Shown here piece after piece: positions 44,335 to 55,924 of a stretch of DNA of 64,000 bases. The position numbers and the translations under genes were made by a program. Source of the stretch: Ectobius pallidus (lineage: Eukaryota > Arthropoda > Insecta > Blattodea > Ectobiidae); contig CAXKWD010000008.1 in the NCBI GenBank assembly GCA_964059195.1, positions 45,995,502 through 46,059,501 of the forward strand. Reading direction: 5' to 3'. The notes beneath the pieces are model-generated. The model saw only the letters and a list, made by a program, of their open reading frames with translations. It was not told the DNA's origin and searched no databases. The stretch's first letter is position 1. The number at the start of each line of letters is the position of its first letter.

Positions 44335-45469
44335 TTCTTTATAAATAATATTTGTATTTGTATTTATTTTCTTACACTGCAAATGGGTCAACAACCCGGT
44401 GGCAGTGGTGCAATAAATACCAGCCATACATATATACAAAAATGACACTACACATTAAATATCACATTAAATACATATACATTACACATTAAATAAATAC
44501 CAGCCATGCATATATACAAAAATGACATACTCTACACACACTTACACATTAAGTATAGCAACAGCTATCCACATACCTCATAATTTAAAAAAAAAATATA
44601 TATATACATCTTTTTTTATTTAAAACTATAACATAAAAAGAATTGCATACTGAGAATATTTAAAAAAAAAATATATACATTATCATATACCTTATTCAAT
44701 ATATTTTTCAAAATGTTGGCGTTAGCAGGAAACGTTTCGAAGATTTCTGCAGGTAAATCATTCCAATCCTGAATCCCTCTATTTAAAAAAGGAAATTTGG
44801 CAATATTTGTTCTCTGAGATCTACCCCTTATTTTGTATTTGTGATCCTTCCTACTTTTGTAATCTGGTTCTTTAATTTTGCTATGAAGCTCTTCCCATGC
44901 CGGTTGTTTCGTGTATACACAATACATACATTTTAATATATTTATTTTCCTTCTGGATTCTAAAGATTTCCACCCTAGTGTTTTTAACATAGCCGTAACG
45001 CTGTCAGTTTGTTGGTGCTTATTCATAACAAATCTTGCTGCTTTTCTCTGCACCATTTCTAACTGTGTTATTAGACCTGCCTGATACGGATCCCATACAC
45101 TTACAGCATATTCCAAATTTGGTCTCACTAATGATTTATAAGCTAACTCTTTGGTTTTTAAGTTGCTTCCCCTTAATGCTCTAAATACGAAGTGCAATGT
45201 TTTATATGCCTTGCTAATTGAATTTCTTATATGTATATTCCAGTTCAATTCCTTATTAAGAGTTATTCCTAAATAACTGCACGATTCTACTCTCGTTATA
45301 ATTTCATTTTCCATTTCATAGTTATAGCAAAATTTTACCCTTTTGTTGGTGAAAGATATTGCTTTACTTTTGCTTGCGTTTATTGTCATCCTATTTTCAG
45401 AAAACCATTTTTCTGTGCGAACTAAGTCTTCTTGCAGTAACTTCGCATCTAATTCATTACACATACTGT
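44335..45469 (-). mobile_element. 5'-truncated CR1/Jockey-like LINE
   Basis: Reverse-strand LINE copy. Its 3' tail, with a repeated ATACAA wording, lies at 44345-44370, and its 5' truncation is at about 45469, exactly at the inner edge of the right arm. Confidence 0.8.
44616..45469 (-). pseudogene. LINE reverse transcriptase C-terminal part, open frame
   Basis: An uninterrupted frame of over 280 codons whose first few codons belong to the repeat arm. It has TEKWFSENRMTINASKSKAISF (RT palm motif D region, near 45390), SYLGITLNKELNW (near 45270), LVRPNLEYAVSVWDP (near 45110) and WNDLPAEIFE (near 44760), the standard order for the RT thumb and tail of CR1/Jockey-like LINEs. The endonuclease and catalytic FADD are missing. 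The undamaged frame points to a young copy. Confidence 0.88.
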
Positions 45470-45745
45470 TAGAAGAACTTAAAGACAGTATCACATAGGC
45501 CTATCACAAGAGAAATTAACTCTGTCTCGGAAGCTGAACTTATGAGCGTGAAAGAACATTTCCTAAAAAGATGCCAGTATTGTGTGGATGCAAGAGGAGA
45601 ACATTTCCAACATCTCTCGTGATGAGGTACGTGGTTATTTTCATTGTAATTTTAACTGTAAATGTAAGAACCTGAATCATTACACCGATCGCGGTTTTAT
45701 TTGCGTAGATATTTCACACGATCGCTCGGGAGTTGGAGTTGTGCC
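45470..45745 (+). repeat. Right arm of the inverted duplication
   Basis: Partner of 44035-44302. The frame here runs on beyond the arm to 46028 without family resemblance. I infer a palindromic element or inverted duplication into which the LINE was placed. Confidence 0.85.
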
Positions 45746-46215
45746 CAGAAACCCGCGTCATTGGCCAACTCTTGCGTGGGATTCACTGTCATTATATGTC
45801 GTGCAGTCTCTATTCTATTGTATTACCAATACATATGTAAGTAACTGCCAATTATGTATTTTTAACTGTCCGTTTAAACGAGCCATTTGGCTCATTGAGA
45901 CCTTCCAGAAATTAAAAATAAATTCAAAAAACTATCACCATTCAAAATATACTTCACACGGCGTGCTATTCATTACTATGCCATATTTTCTGAGCACCGG
46001 ACTTACATGCTGCCCGTGCCGTGGCTAGATCAGAGTATCGCGTTCTTACTGGAAACGGTTATTTCAATTCGTATTCTCCTCTTGTCCCGCGTGACGTGAC
46101 CAAATCTGATTTGATAGTTGTAATTAGTGCCTTACTTTATATCATAGTTTCCGTTTATAATATTAATTCTCTCTTTTGAGTTTATGTTTATGTATGATTC
46201 CTGATTATTTGAAAT
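45746..46215. other. Intergenic sequence, no gene seen
   Basis: AT-rich, with no feature that I can support apart from the tail of an open frame shared with the repeat arm. Confidence 0.45.
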
Positions 46216-46287
46216 AACAAATAATAATAACAATAATAATAATAATAATAATAATTATTATTATTATTATTATTATTGTTATTATTT
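46216..46287. repeat. (AAT)n/(ATT)n palindromic microsatellite
   Basis: A run of AAT triplets switches into a run of ATT triplets, so the whole tract can fold on itself as a long hairpin. Confidence 0.95.
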
Positions 46288-46459
46288 CCTCTTTTACACA
46301 GAATTGCGCTAAATGAATTATAACAATAATGTAAATTAATATCGTAGCTTACCTAATTATATTCTAATGTCTTTTATTAAGTGCCAGTATGGTATTTTAT
46401 GAGATTGTGTGGGGGACGAAAAAATGTGTGTCCTTCTGTCTGTCCGTGTGCCTGTGCGC

Positions 46460-47210
46460 GCCGTAACTCAAATACGCTTTTTCGGCTTTCCATGAAACTT
46501 CGAAAACACATTTATAATGTCCATGCGAAGAATCCTGTTGACATTGAACCAAATCGGTTCACCGGTACCGGAGTAATGCCCAATTTAGTGCCTATTTTAA
46601 TAGATTATATTAGAAAGGCGCCATAACTCAAATACGCTGTATCAGACTTCCATGAAACTTGTTATACGCATTTATGACGTCCATGAGAAGTACCCTATTG
46701 AATTTGAACCTAATCTGTTGACCGGTACCGGAGTAAAACCCAATTTAGTGTGAATTTTAAAGGCGCAATAACACAAATACGCTTTATCGGATTTTAATGA
46801 AACTTCGTATGCTCATTTATAATGTCCATGGAAAGATGTCTATTGATTTTCGACTAAATTGGTTCGCCAGTACCGGAATAATGCCCAATTTAGTGCCTTT
46901 TATGTTAATATATAAGAAGACGCGATAACTCAAATATGCTTATTATATTTTCCTGAAGCTTCGTATACCCATTTATAATGTACATGGGAAAACGTCTACT
47001 GATATTGGACCAAATCGGTAGACCGGTCCCGGAGTAAAATCCAATTTAGTGTCTATTTTAAAGACGCGGTAACTCAAATACGCTTTACCTGATTTTTATG
47101 AAACTTGGTATACACATTTATAATGTCCATGGGAAGACGTATATTGACATTGGATGAAATCTGTTGACCTGTTTCGGAGTAATGCACAATTTAGTGCCTA
47201 TTTTATGGTA
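46460..47210 (+). repeat. Tandem repeat of about 150 bp, five copies
   Basis: Copies start near 46460, 46617, 46764, 46919 and 47064. Shared blocks are TAACTCAAATACGCTT, ATGAAACTT, ACATTTATAATGTCCATG, ATTGACATTG and GACCGGTACCGGAGTAA followed by CCCAATTTAGTG. They differ by substitutions and short indels (unit lengths 145-157). No conserved reading frame runs through all copies. Confidence 0.92.
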
Positions 47211-48052
47211 ATATACGTATCCGAAAGAATATATGAAATGCAAATCAGTAATCATGACAACATAGCCTATTATTTTACTGTGATTTTACAAGGCTTTGGA
47301 AATTAAAATACAGTTAGCTATGTCAAATAACACTATTACTTTTATTCTGCATATCATAATTGCAATCATAACTGATTAAACAAAAACATACTGACACTTT
47401 GTTACATCAGTTTGCCTGATTTTTTATTATGTATTTATTCGGAACGCGTAGGTAACTCCATTCTCAAAGCTTTAAGGTAATCTACATCTCAACAGATGCT
47501 GTGACTATTGGGCTATGCATTTGAGTAGACAGACTCAGAAGACGAGGAAGCTCCGTCGGAAATCAACATTGGTGGCCGAGTTAAAAAGCTAAGGTAAGGT
47601 TTCAACTCTTTCATTGGGTCGTATGAATAAAGATGAGAAATTACATTTTACTCCAAGTTTTGAGAAAATTCTCACATCCGTATCATTAAAATTTACTCAT
47701 CTTAAGAGCAATTTCTCCGGCTAAGAGAATTTGCTGAACGACATTCAGCGTTGCGCAATTTGCTCACTTTGGTATCATTAAAAATTACTTTTTACTCACA
47801 GGTTGGAGAAATTGCTCACAAATTTTGGAGTGATGTTCTAGTCAGACATAATGTTTTCCTTTTTAGAATGTTGTAACGTAGACCTTTAGAGAAATCCTTG
47901 ACGTATAACCGATTAAGGAGGAAAAAACAGATCTCAACAAACTCTTCAGAACATACCATATTTTCTCTAGTCCTTTCGCCATGCAGTAGTGTAAATAGAT
48001 GTGACCTCCCGCTTTTTCTTCATAGTATTGCATAGAGTCATCTGCAGACAAG
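47211..48052. other. AT-rich sequence before the Polinton coding region
   Basis: Contains a loosely repeated phrase (ATTTACTCAT/ AATTACTTTT with TATCATTAAAA and TTTGCTCAC) between 47640 and 47830. The Polinton left terminus should lie in this area, but its right terminus is outside the window, so the inverted repeat cannot be paired here. Confidence 0.45.
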
Positions 48053-48157
48053 GTAAGTGTTTGTGTCTTTTAACGCATACATTCAAGTGATGTTTATACC
48101 ACTATATTCATGTATATTTTCTACGTGTTACAGATTCAGTCTTTTGTATTGTTGCAG
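48053..48157 (+). other. Possible 5' untranslated intron of the PolB gene
   Basis: AAG/GTAAGT at 48051-48058 is a strong donor, and a T-rich run ending TTGTTGCAG at 48157 is a fitting acceptor, 30 bases before the PolB ATG. It could be spliced from the leader. This rests on consensus alone. Confidence 0.4.
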
Positions 48158-48186
48158 AGTGTTGAAAATACCCAATATTAATAATA

Positions 48187-51100
48187 ATGTCTCCCCCAAT
48201 TTACACATTACCATCGGAATCTGAAAACGAGATGGATACTGTTACGTTAGAGGATTCCAAACCAGTTTCTGGTTCGAAACCTTTTAACGCAATAGAAACT
48301 GTGACGTTATCAGATTCTGACGTAGATGAATCTGAAGAAGAACTATTTTCAAACGAGGAGGAATTGGATATGATGTCTGGAAACGAGGGGGAGGCTAGAT
48401 CTTCAATTACGGAGAACCGACCCTCCACAGTGTTTACAGTTATCGAGAGTACTCGTAAAGAGTATAAAAAGTTCAACTCTGCCGGTTTCCAACTAGTGGT
48501 CCGACTTAATGAACCAGGTGAAAATGTAGGAGATAAACATTTCGAGACGTGCCTCAAGGCCGTAATAGATCATGCACTGGCCGATACGAGAGATCATGAT
48601 ATGGTAGGAATCTCTATTTTCAATGAGGAAAATGAGGGAGATAAACCGATTGGTCTCTTCTTCAGGCGAAAAGATCAGATTAGTGTAGATGTGATAGGTA
48701 GTGTCGTTCACAAAGTGTGCCAGTCGAACGCTCGCTTTAATGCCACCGATCGTTTGCGTCTGGTCGTGGACATTGTTCATATGCCAAACGGAAACGGCCG
48801 AGCTACGGGTGTACCCACGAAGGGGCGTACGATTGGTGTACTTGTGCATTTAAAGAAAAGTGTAGTTGAGGTTCTTGCAGTCGTGAACTGTTTAGCATTT
48901 GCAATAGTAATCGCTATTGCTAGAGTTAGTGATCGTAAAACTTATAAATCATATATTGCCTAAAACATTAAAATAAAAAAAACTCAAAGCAGCTGTAGAC
49001 GAGTTATTAAGAAACTCAGGTGTCGATCTCTCGCAAGGGGGAGGTATCCCTGAGCTGGATAGGATTCAGACCTATTTAAAGGATTCCTATAGGCTAATCG
49101 TGTATAGCGGTTTTAATCTAGACTCTGTGATGTACGATGGCGGTAACATAGGGAAAGATAAACTTTATTTACCGTACGATCCTGACACCATGCACTACCA
49201 TAACACATTAAACCTAACGGGTGCAATGGCTAAACATTTCATTTGTCCAGGTTGCCATAAAGGGTTCGGTATGGGAGCGCAACATTCCTTCCATTACATC
49301 TGCTTTTGCTGTAGGACTACACCTCCTTGCGACCCTAGCAAGGACTTCGTGATTTGCAATGTTTGCCTGAGATATTTTCGCGGACAGTCATGTTTCGATA
49401 ATCATTAGCGTACCAAGATTCAAGGGCGCACTGTATGCATGACTCTGCAAAGATGTCAAAGTTTAAAACATTTCAGCAGAAACATGAATGTTTCAAAAAT
49501 GTTTGTAATACATGTACTAGATTTCAAGCAGAGACAGGACATGATTGTTACATGGCACCGTTTAAAGAGACTAAGAGTTCTAAGAAGGTGCTCTATATTT
49601 ACTTTGACGTAGAAACTTCGCAAGACACCCGTATACAAAACAATAATTTTCTACACGTACCCAATCTGATTTGTGCAAACAATCTTGTTCTCTTTGCGAG
49701 ACGTCCAAGGACGAAGAGTGTGCACGATGCGGACAACGCTGTCATTCCTTCTGGGAAGATCCCGTCCGTGGTTTAATGGACTATCTGAGAATAGATAGAG
49801 CGTACGATAAGATTGTTGTTATTGCTCACAATGCTAGAGCGTTCGACCTCCATTTCATTCTCGACTGCGCTATTTGGCAAAAGTGGACTCCCGACTTGGT
49901 TATGTCTGGGTACAAAATACTTTGCATGAAGATAGAGCATCTAATTTTTTTAGATAGTCTAAACTTCATTCCGCTTCCTCTGCGTAGTTTCCCTAGGACC
50001 TTTGCTCTTAAAAACTCTGTTAAGTGGTATTTTCCTCATTTTCACAATACGGCTAAAAACCTAAACAAAGTAGATCCGCATCATCCAGACCAAGCGCTTT
50101 ACGGGCCCGACACCATGTCTGTCAAAGATAGAGAAGCTTTTATGACGTGGTACGAGACCGTTAAAGATCTTACTTTCAATACACGTGTAGAGCTCCTAAG
50201 GTATTGCCAGGCCGATGTTACGGTGTTGAGAGAAGCCTGCACTCTCTTTAAAAATCCTTTTAGACTGATTGCCAATATAGAGATCTTCCTTGAGGCTATT
50301 ACTATTGCATCGCTCTGTAATAGGATCTTTAGATTAATGTTTCTTGAACCTCAGACCATTGGTATCGCTCACTCCTGTGGCTATAGAAAAGCAGACAGGC
50401 ATTCTAAAAAAACATTGATGTGGCTTATCCACGAAGCCCGGGAGAGGAATGTATTTATATGTCATGCTGGTAACGGACGTGAGGTACGGCTTCCCGAACT
50501 TCCCGAGTGGAAGGTGGACGGTTTCAGTAAAGAAACAGGAGAGGTTTTCAAATTTCTCGGATGTTATTATCATGGGTGTCTCTGTCAGCCAAACAGGGAT
50601 GTACCTATGATGGATTCTTCAGAATCCCTTGCCGAGAGATATGAAAACACCATTGAGTGACTGAACATGATCCGATCAAAGCGTTACGTCATCATTGTGA
50701 TGTGGGAATGTAAGTTTGACATTATACTCGAATGGTTCCCCACACTGAGAGACGATCTTCTGGACGTAGATGTCCCGTTGGTCCTTAGGGACTCTGTCTA
50801 TGGAGGACGTACCGAAGCCATGCGTCTTTACCATAAGGTGGATGAGAAGAACGAAGAGAAAATCCTGTACAGCAATATAATGTCATTATATCCATCCATC
50901 TGCAAATATCACAAGTTTCCAGTAGGTCACCCTACTGTTCACGTAAGCGACCAGTGTTCTGATATTGATATGATGTTAAAGAAAGAAGGCGTCATTAAAT
51001 GTACTGTCCTAACACCGCAAGGGCTCTATCATCCCGTTTTACCTTTCCCCTTTGGCGCACCTGTGTTAAAACTATGGAACAGGCTAGCTGAAAACATGCG

Positions 51101-52161
51101 AAAGAGGAAGAGAGAGTGCTCATTGGTACTTGGGTAGTAGATGAAGTGAGACTAGCAGTAGAAAAGAGCTTTAGGGTGATGAAAATTCACGAATTTCTCG
51201 AGTGCAAAGTTACAAAGTACTCGCGTGAAACCCATGAGGATGGGTTATTCGTGGACTATATCAGCCTGTTCCTTAAAATTAAAACAGAATCCAGGAGATA
51301 CCCTGCATGGGTGAAAACAGAAGCCCAGAAACAGGAATATATCGATTTGTTTTACAAACACGAAGGTATTAAGATAGATCCCGAACAAATTGTGAAAAAC
51401 GCTGGAAAAAGGACCATTAGCAAGCTTTGTTTGAATTCTTTTTGGGGTAAACTTGTTGAGAACGGGGATAGAAGTAAAACAAACCTTGCTAATGCACCCA
51501 AAGAGCTGTACAGGTTCTCACGACACCGGGTATAGAAGTTAAAAGTCTGATTTTTGCCAATTACGAAGTCGTGTGGAATAATTGGATCCCCGTAGACGAG
51601 GAACAGGTCTCTCTTCCTCATACTAGTGTCGTTCACGGTGCATATGTAACTACGGGTGGTAGAATGGCACTCTATAGCTACCTGGACAAACTGCAACGTA
51701 GAGCCTTATACTGCGACACAGACAGCGTTATTTACACGCAGACACCTAAAGACGCCGGAGACTACACTGTTCCCTTAGGCGATTATTTAGGTAATATGAC
51801 TAGTGAACTGACAGACTATGGGGAGAACGCTTACATTTCTGAATTTGCTACGAGGGACCCTAAAAACTATGGTTTTACGGTTACTGTTCCTAGTAAAAAC
51901 ACCACAACCTCTATATGTAAAGTCAGAGGTATCACTCTTAATTACAAAACGCTGAAGATTGTCAATTTCGATATCATTAAGAACATGGTTTTATATGGTG
52001 ATCCTACAGCGACTATTTCTGTGAGAACGGAGAAGAAAATTAAGAGACGAGCAGGGCCACATATCATCTCTGAACCCGAAGTAAAGATATACCGACTCTG
52101 TTTTCGAAAAAGACGAAGAGTCAGCGGAGGGTTTGATTCGATTTCCTTCGGGTATAAATAG
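48187..52161 (+). pseudogene. polB: Polinton protein-primed family B DNA polymerase
   Basis: The ATG at 48187 opens an acidic N-terminal region, then the Polinton-type N-terminal domain (FFRRKDQISVDVI near 48660). The frame changes near 48960, 49440, 49670, 51110 and 51530. Stops are at 48961-48963, 49406-49408 and 50658-50660. Exonuclease motifs are present: FDVETS (Exo I, near 49608), IAHNARAFD (Exo II, near 49825) and YCQADV (Exo III, near 50205). In the polymerase domain motif A reads YSNIMSLYPS: the catalytic Asp is Asn (codon 50874-50876). Motif B (KLCLNSFWGK, near 51425) and motif C (CDTDSV, near 51715) are intact. It replicated the element DNA from a protein primer; it is now inactive on several counts. 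Confidence 0.93.
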
Positions 52162-52187
52162 GGACGAGACGAGAGCACCACGTCAGT

Positions 52188-52448
52188 ATGAACTCGTCAT
52201 CGTCTTTGGAGTGTTTGTCGATTAGAAAATTATTGGATTTTAGAACGCTTATTCATCACACAGTTAAAGAGTTGTCGATATTATCCCCTGAACTTTTAGT
52301 GTATCATAAACTACCTGAAAGTGTGAAACGATGCAATATTGTAAAAAAGTGTCATAGATGTTTCAAACATTACCCTGATTCATATCACGGCTGCTGGGAT
52401 GGGCCCTTTCCTATGATTAAACATTGTTATGGTTGTAATAAAATTTGA
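52188..52448 (+). CDS. Small Cys-rich ORF between PolB and ATPase, unknown
   Basis: 86 codons from an ATG. The second half has CNIVKKCHRC and CYGC pairs that could bind zinc. It ends with TGA at 52446-52448, directly in front of and in frame with the ATPase start, so it may be an independent small protein or a former N-terminal extension. No family was recognised. Confidence 0.45.
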   Translation: MNSSSSLECLSIRKLLDFRTLIHHTVKELSILSPELLVYHKLPESVKRCNIVKKCHRCFKHYPDSYHGCWDGPFPMIKHCYGCNKI

Positions 52449-53326
52449 CCACACTTTTTCTATGATATTTCTGGACCGTCGTTCTCGGGGAAAACCACTT
52501 TCTGTGTAAGACTTATTAATAATTTAAAACATTTATGTAACGTGAGTATGAAAGTATTCTGTGGTGTTTTAGTGAACGTAACGCTGTCCCTCCTCAAACC
52601 AAATTCAATACTCGCGTGACATACCACGAAGGTCTTCCTGACTTTAAACACGAACATTGTACTAAACCTAGACTCATAATTTTATATGATTTACTACACA
52701 AAGCTTATTCGACAGAGGTGAGTTCTATATTTACAAAAGGGAGACATCATAGAAACATTTCAGTTATTCTCATAACACAAAACCTGTTCCATAAATCTTC
52801 TCACAGCAGAGACATCTCTTTGAACACAAAGTATATGGTTTTGTTTAGAAACCTGAGAGATAAAAATCAAATTACCTTTCTAGCTAGACAGGTGTATTCC
52901 GAAGATTGGATATCATTTTACAGAACATTCCTAGACGCAACAAAGAAACCTCACGGGTACTTACTAATAGACTTTTGTCAACGAACCAACGATTTACTTA
53001 GATTTAGAACTAACATATTTCCCTCTGAAGTTACAAAGGTTTACGTGCCTGTAAAGGATGAAAAGATAAAATCCAATTACCATATCTTACAAGTTCTTAA
53101 AAAGGCAACTCCAAAGTTAAGAAACCTTATTCTAAAGAGTGCAAACAAAGAATTGATACTTGCTATTATCGAGTGTGCTCTTAATGTATTGAACGGTCAG
53201 TGTAAAATACCTTCGTGTTCTAAGCGTAAGCTGTTTAAGCATAAAAATTCCTTACGACATCTTGTAGACAGGAACGTATCATTGTCTAAGATAAAGAATA
53301 CTTTAGTACAGAAAGGAGGTTTTTAA
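52449..53326 (+). pseudogene. Polinton genome-packaging ATPase (FtsK/HerA type)
   Basis: Walker A GPSFSGKTTF is near 52482-52510. The frame shifts near 52560. The second part has the Walker B region RLIILYDLL (near 52670), in which the first of the two usual acidic residues is Tyr, then FTKGRHHRNISVILITQNLFHK (sensor region, near 52733-52795). A basic C-terminus ends at 53326. The family pumps element DNA into capsids. The break makes it a pseudogene. The ATG is not clear. Confidence 0.88.
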
Positions 53327-53372
53327 TTCCTCTCTTGTCATCTGTGTTATCTGTCTTGGGATCTTTAACATA

Positions 53373-53918
53373 ATGTTACAGAAAATGTTTCTGGTTAGTG
53401 CTAAAGAGTACAAGCGTTTGAAGCGTTGTGCTGAGGGTTCAAACTCATCAGTCGTTGCTACATATAAATACATAGAGTGGGTTAAAATACGTGAGAGTCA
53501 GGATCCTATATTCAAGAGAAAACAGAAAAGAATACTTGAAGAAGTAGAATCTAAGAAAAGAGTTAAAGATTTTTCACCTGAGAATACTAGCTCTGTCGAA
53601 GAAAGTAATGTTGTAGGAGATTTAGCAGGTAAATATTTAGCGGCTCATGTAACATCGCCCAAGATTATAGATACACAGCTTGGAATCTATAAAAATAAAG
53701 AAACGGGAGAATATATGATAGGTAACTCTAATATACAGTTGGTAAACAATAGTTTGAAAATTAATAATGAAAAGTATGAAACGAGTGTATATTTATGGGA
53801 GCTGCTTACCAGGAAATATGTAGATACGAAACATGTTACACAGGAAGACCTAGACACGTACAAAGACATTTTAACTAAGACTGAAGGACATTTACACTTC
53901 AAAGATCAGATCAGTTAA
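53373..53918 (+). CDS. Conserved Polinton protein of unknown function
   Basis: 181 codons, intact. The N-terminus (MLQKMFLVSAKEYKRLK) and middle are charged and probably helical. The C-terminus has IGNSNIQL, then LWELLTRK and YKDILTKTEGHL, a pattern I recall from uncharacterised Polinton proteins located beside the ATPase. Role not known; a virion or assembly role is only a guess from location. It is one of two undamaged genes in this copy. Confidence 0.7.
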   Translation: MLQKMFLVSAKEYKRLKRCAEGSNSSVVATYKYIEWVKIRESQDPIFKRKQKRILEEVESKKRVKDFSPENTSSVEESNVVGDLAGKYLAAHVTSPKIIDTQLGIYKNKETGEYMIGNSNIQLVNNSLKINNEKYETSVYLWELLTRKYVDTKHVTQEDLDTYKDILTKTEGHLHFKDQIS

Positions 53919-53990
53919 ATATAAACAAGTCATTTCAAAATTGTTTCCCTCGAGAGATCTTAAGTGGAGTTCCTATAAACAAAGAAGAAG

Positions 53991-55050
53991 ATGAAGGAAA
54001 CATTACTCATGTTGTATTACGATCCTGAAACACCTACGAGTTCTTCTACTGTAGATAAACTTTCACAAGCATGTACCATTACATATAAAAAATCGAGCAG
54101 TGGTTAATTGATCAGGACGTTTACTCCTTACACAAGCCCATCAGGAGAAAGTTTCCTAGGAATCCGTATTCTGTAAATAATCTTTATGACGTGTTTGAAC
54201 TCGATCTAGCTGACGTACAAAACATTGCTAAACATAATAACAACACGACATATTTACTAGTTGCTATCGATTTGTTTTCCAAATACGCCTGGGTTGTGCC
54301 TTTAAAATCTAAAAAAGGTAATGATGTGACAAAAGGTTTCAAGTCGGTGTTGGAGAAATCTATTAGGAATCCTGTCGTTGTACGTACCGATAGAGGTAAA
54401 GGATTTCTAAACAAATCATTTCAAGATTTGTTAAAAAAGATAATATTGAGTTTCAAGTGTGTAGGACCCACATGTTAAATGCTCTGTAGTGGAAAGATTT
54501 AACAGGACTTTAAAAAATTAAAATGTACAAATATTTTACTTTCATGAACAACTACAAGTATTTTGATGTATTGGATAAGTTCGTGAAAGGGTTTAACGAT
54601 AGTGTACACAATACAACAGGGATGGCCCCTAGTAAGGTTACAGACAGAGACGTTTTGAAAATATGGCGCCTTATGACAAAAAAACCGACTCGTGTGAAAA
54701 CGAGACCTGTAAAGTTTTCAGAAGGGCAGACGGTAAAAATAGGTAAAGGGAAAAGGAAATTCGCTAACGGTTTTGAACAAAACTATTCTACCGAAGTATT
54801 CAGAATCGTTAAGGTAATTAAAAATTCTCCTCAACCTGTATACGAATTCGAGGATCTCCAGAACAGTCCTATTTTCGGTCCGTTTTACAGTTACGAGCTA
54901 ACACCAATAACTATAAATAAAGACACTGTTTTCAAAATATATACAATTCTAAGCACTCGTAGTGTGAAGGGTAGTACAGAACATTTGGTCCGCTGGCGAG
55001 GTTACGGTCTAGAGTTTGATTCTTGGGTTAAAGCTAAGGATTTAGTGTAA
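53991..55050 (+). pseudogene. Polinton retroviral-type integrase with chromodomain
   Basis: The N-terminal LMLYYDPETPTSSS block and IEQWLIDQDVYSLHKP block (in different frames) form the family DNA-binding region. The catalytic core has DLADVQ (54210), RTDRGKGF (54390) and VVERFNRTLKN (glutamate codon 54492-54494), giving the DDE triad across another frameshift near 54430. From 54523 one frame carries the C-terminal part, whose last 40 codons (TEHLVRWRGYGLEFDSW) are a chromodomain. It joins element ends to the target. C. elegans F54H12.3-type proteins belong to this group. Confidence 0.92.
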
Positions 55051-55535
55051 TAGAGGAGGAATTTTCCGTTACTCTACTCAGCGATGCATCATACAAATCA
55101 TATCCAAGTAACACTCTTGCTAGTTTTCAAGTGAAGTTGGCACAGAGCATAAAGCTGGAGAGAAATCAATGGGATGTAGGCTTTTGTGAAATTAGTTACT
55201 CTCAGGGGAATGTATCGGAAACGGTATCTACGAAAGCCAAGCTAACAACAACAACAAATAGGAAAGAACTTGTTTTTATATACTGCAATATAGTAAAATC
55301 ACAACATGATGGAGATGCGTACGTGAAATGTCATAGAATTATTCAGTTCCTTTTATTTAATACAGCTATTCATGTCTTTCCTACAGTGTATTATGTTCCT
55401 GTCGAATCATCCGAATTTCAGGTGATAAGTATAGAACTGACAACAAAGCTGGGAGGACTGGCTAACATAACGGCTAGCACGAAATCTACAGTGCTTGTTT
55501 TACATTTTAAAAAGAGAAGGCATGTGGTTTTATGA
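55050..55535 (+). pseudogene. Polinton penton-like minor capsid protein, start codon lost
   Basis: The open frame reads EEEFSVTLLSDASYKSYPS (55053 on) with ATA where a start codon would be expected. Later come QWDVGFCEISY (55170) and VFIYCNIVKSQHDGD (55272), then YVPVESSEFQVISIEL, a wording found in Polinton penton-type minor capsid proteins. About 160 codons and otherwise uninterrupted. It starts a few bases after the integrase stop. Without an ATG it may still be translated from an internal start, but the first Met is far inside. Confidence 0.75.
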
Positions 55536-55546
55536 ATTAGTTTCCG

Positions 55547-55924
55547 ATGGATCACCTTACAGAATACTACGTGAATCAATCGGGTGGGCGTCTAGGCAAC
55601 CTAGGTCCATTCTACACCGGTAGCCCTTATGTTCAACAAGGTGGTGGAATAGGTAGTTTCTTGGGCGGTTTATTTAGAATGATAATACTAATTCTCTTTT
55701 CGGGTGCTAAAGCAATAGGCCGTGAAACTCTTTCAGCCGGAGCACATATTTTAACGGATATAGCAAGTGGAAAGGAGGGCGAAAAGGTAAAAGATACTAT
55801 TGCTAATAGAGTAAACGAATCAACTCAAAAACTAGTGAATAAAATGAAAGGTAGAGATAGAAAGAGTAAAAGATCTTCTCCTAATTTGAGGGATATATTT
55901 AGCGAAGTAAAGAGGAGAAAGTAG
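55547..55924 (+). CDS. Small pVI-like Polinton virion protein
   Basis: 125 codons, intact, starting at the ATG at 55547. A Gly-rich stretch (YVQQGGGIGSFLGGLF) leads into a hydrophobic segment (RMIILILFSGAKAIGRETL), then a Lys/Arg-rich tail. The Gly-rich, amphipathic, then basic layout resembles adenovirus pVI/core-type minor proteins and similar Polinton ORFs next to the capsid gene. A membrane-active or DNA-binding role is inferred. Confidence 0.6.
   Translation: MDHLTEYYVNQSGGRLGNLGPFYTGSPYVQQGGGIGSFLGGLFRMIILILFSGAKAIGRETLSAGAHILTDIASGKEGEKVKDTIANRVNESTQKLVNKMKGRDRKSKRSSPNLRDIFSEVKRRK

Noticed and set aside
46460..47210. CRISPR-like array
   Set aside because: Units are contiguous 150-bp repeats without spacers, in a clearly eukaryotic setting.
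47640..47830. Polinton left terminal inverted repeat
   Set aside because: The partner end lies outside the window and the typical terminal bases could not be placed with confidence.
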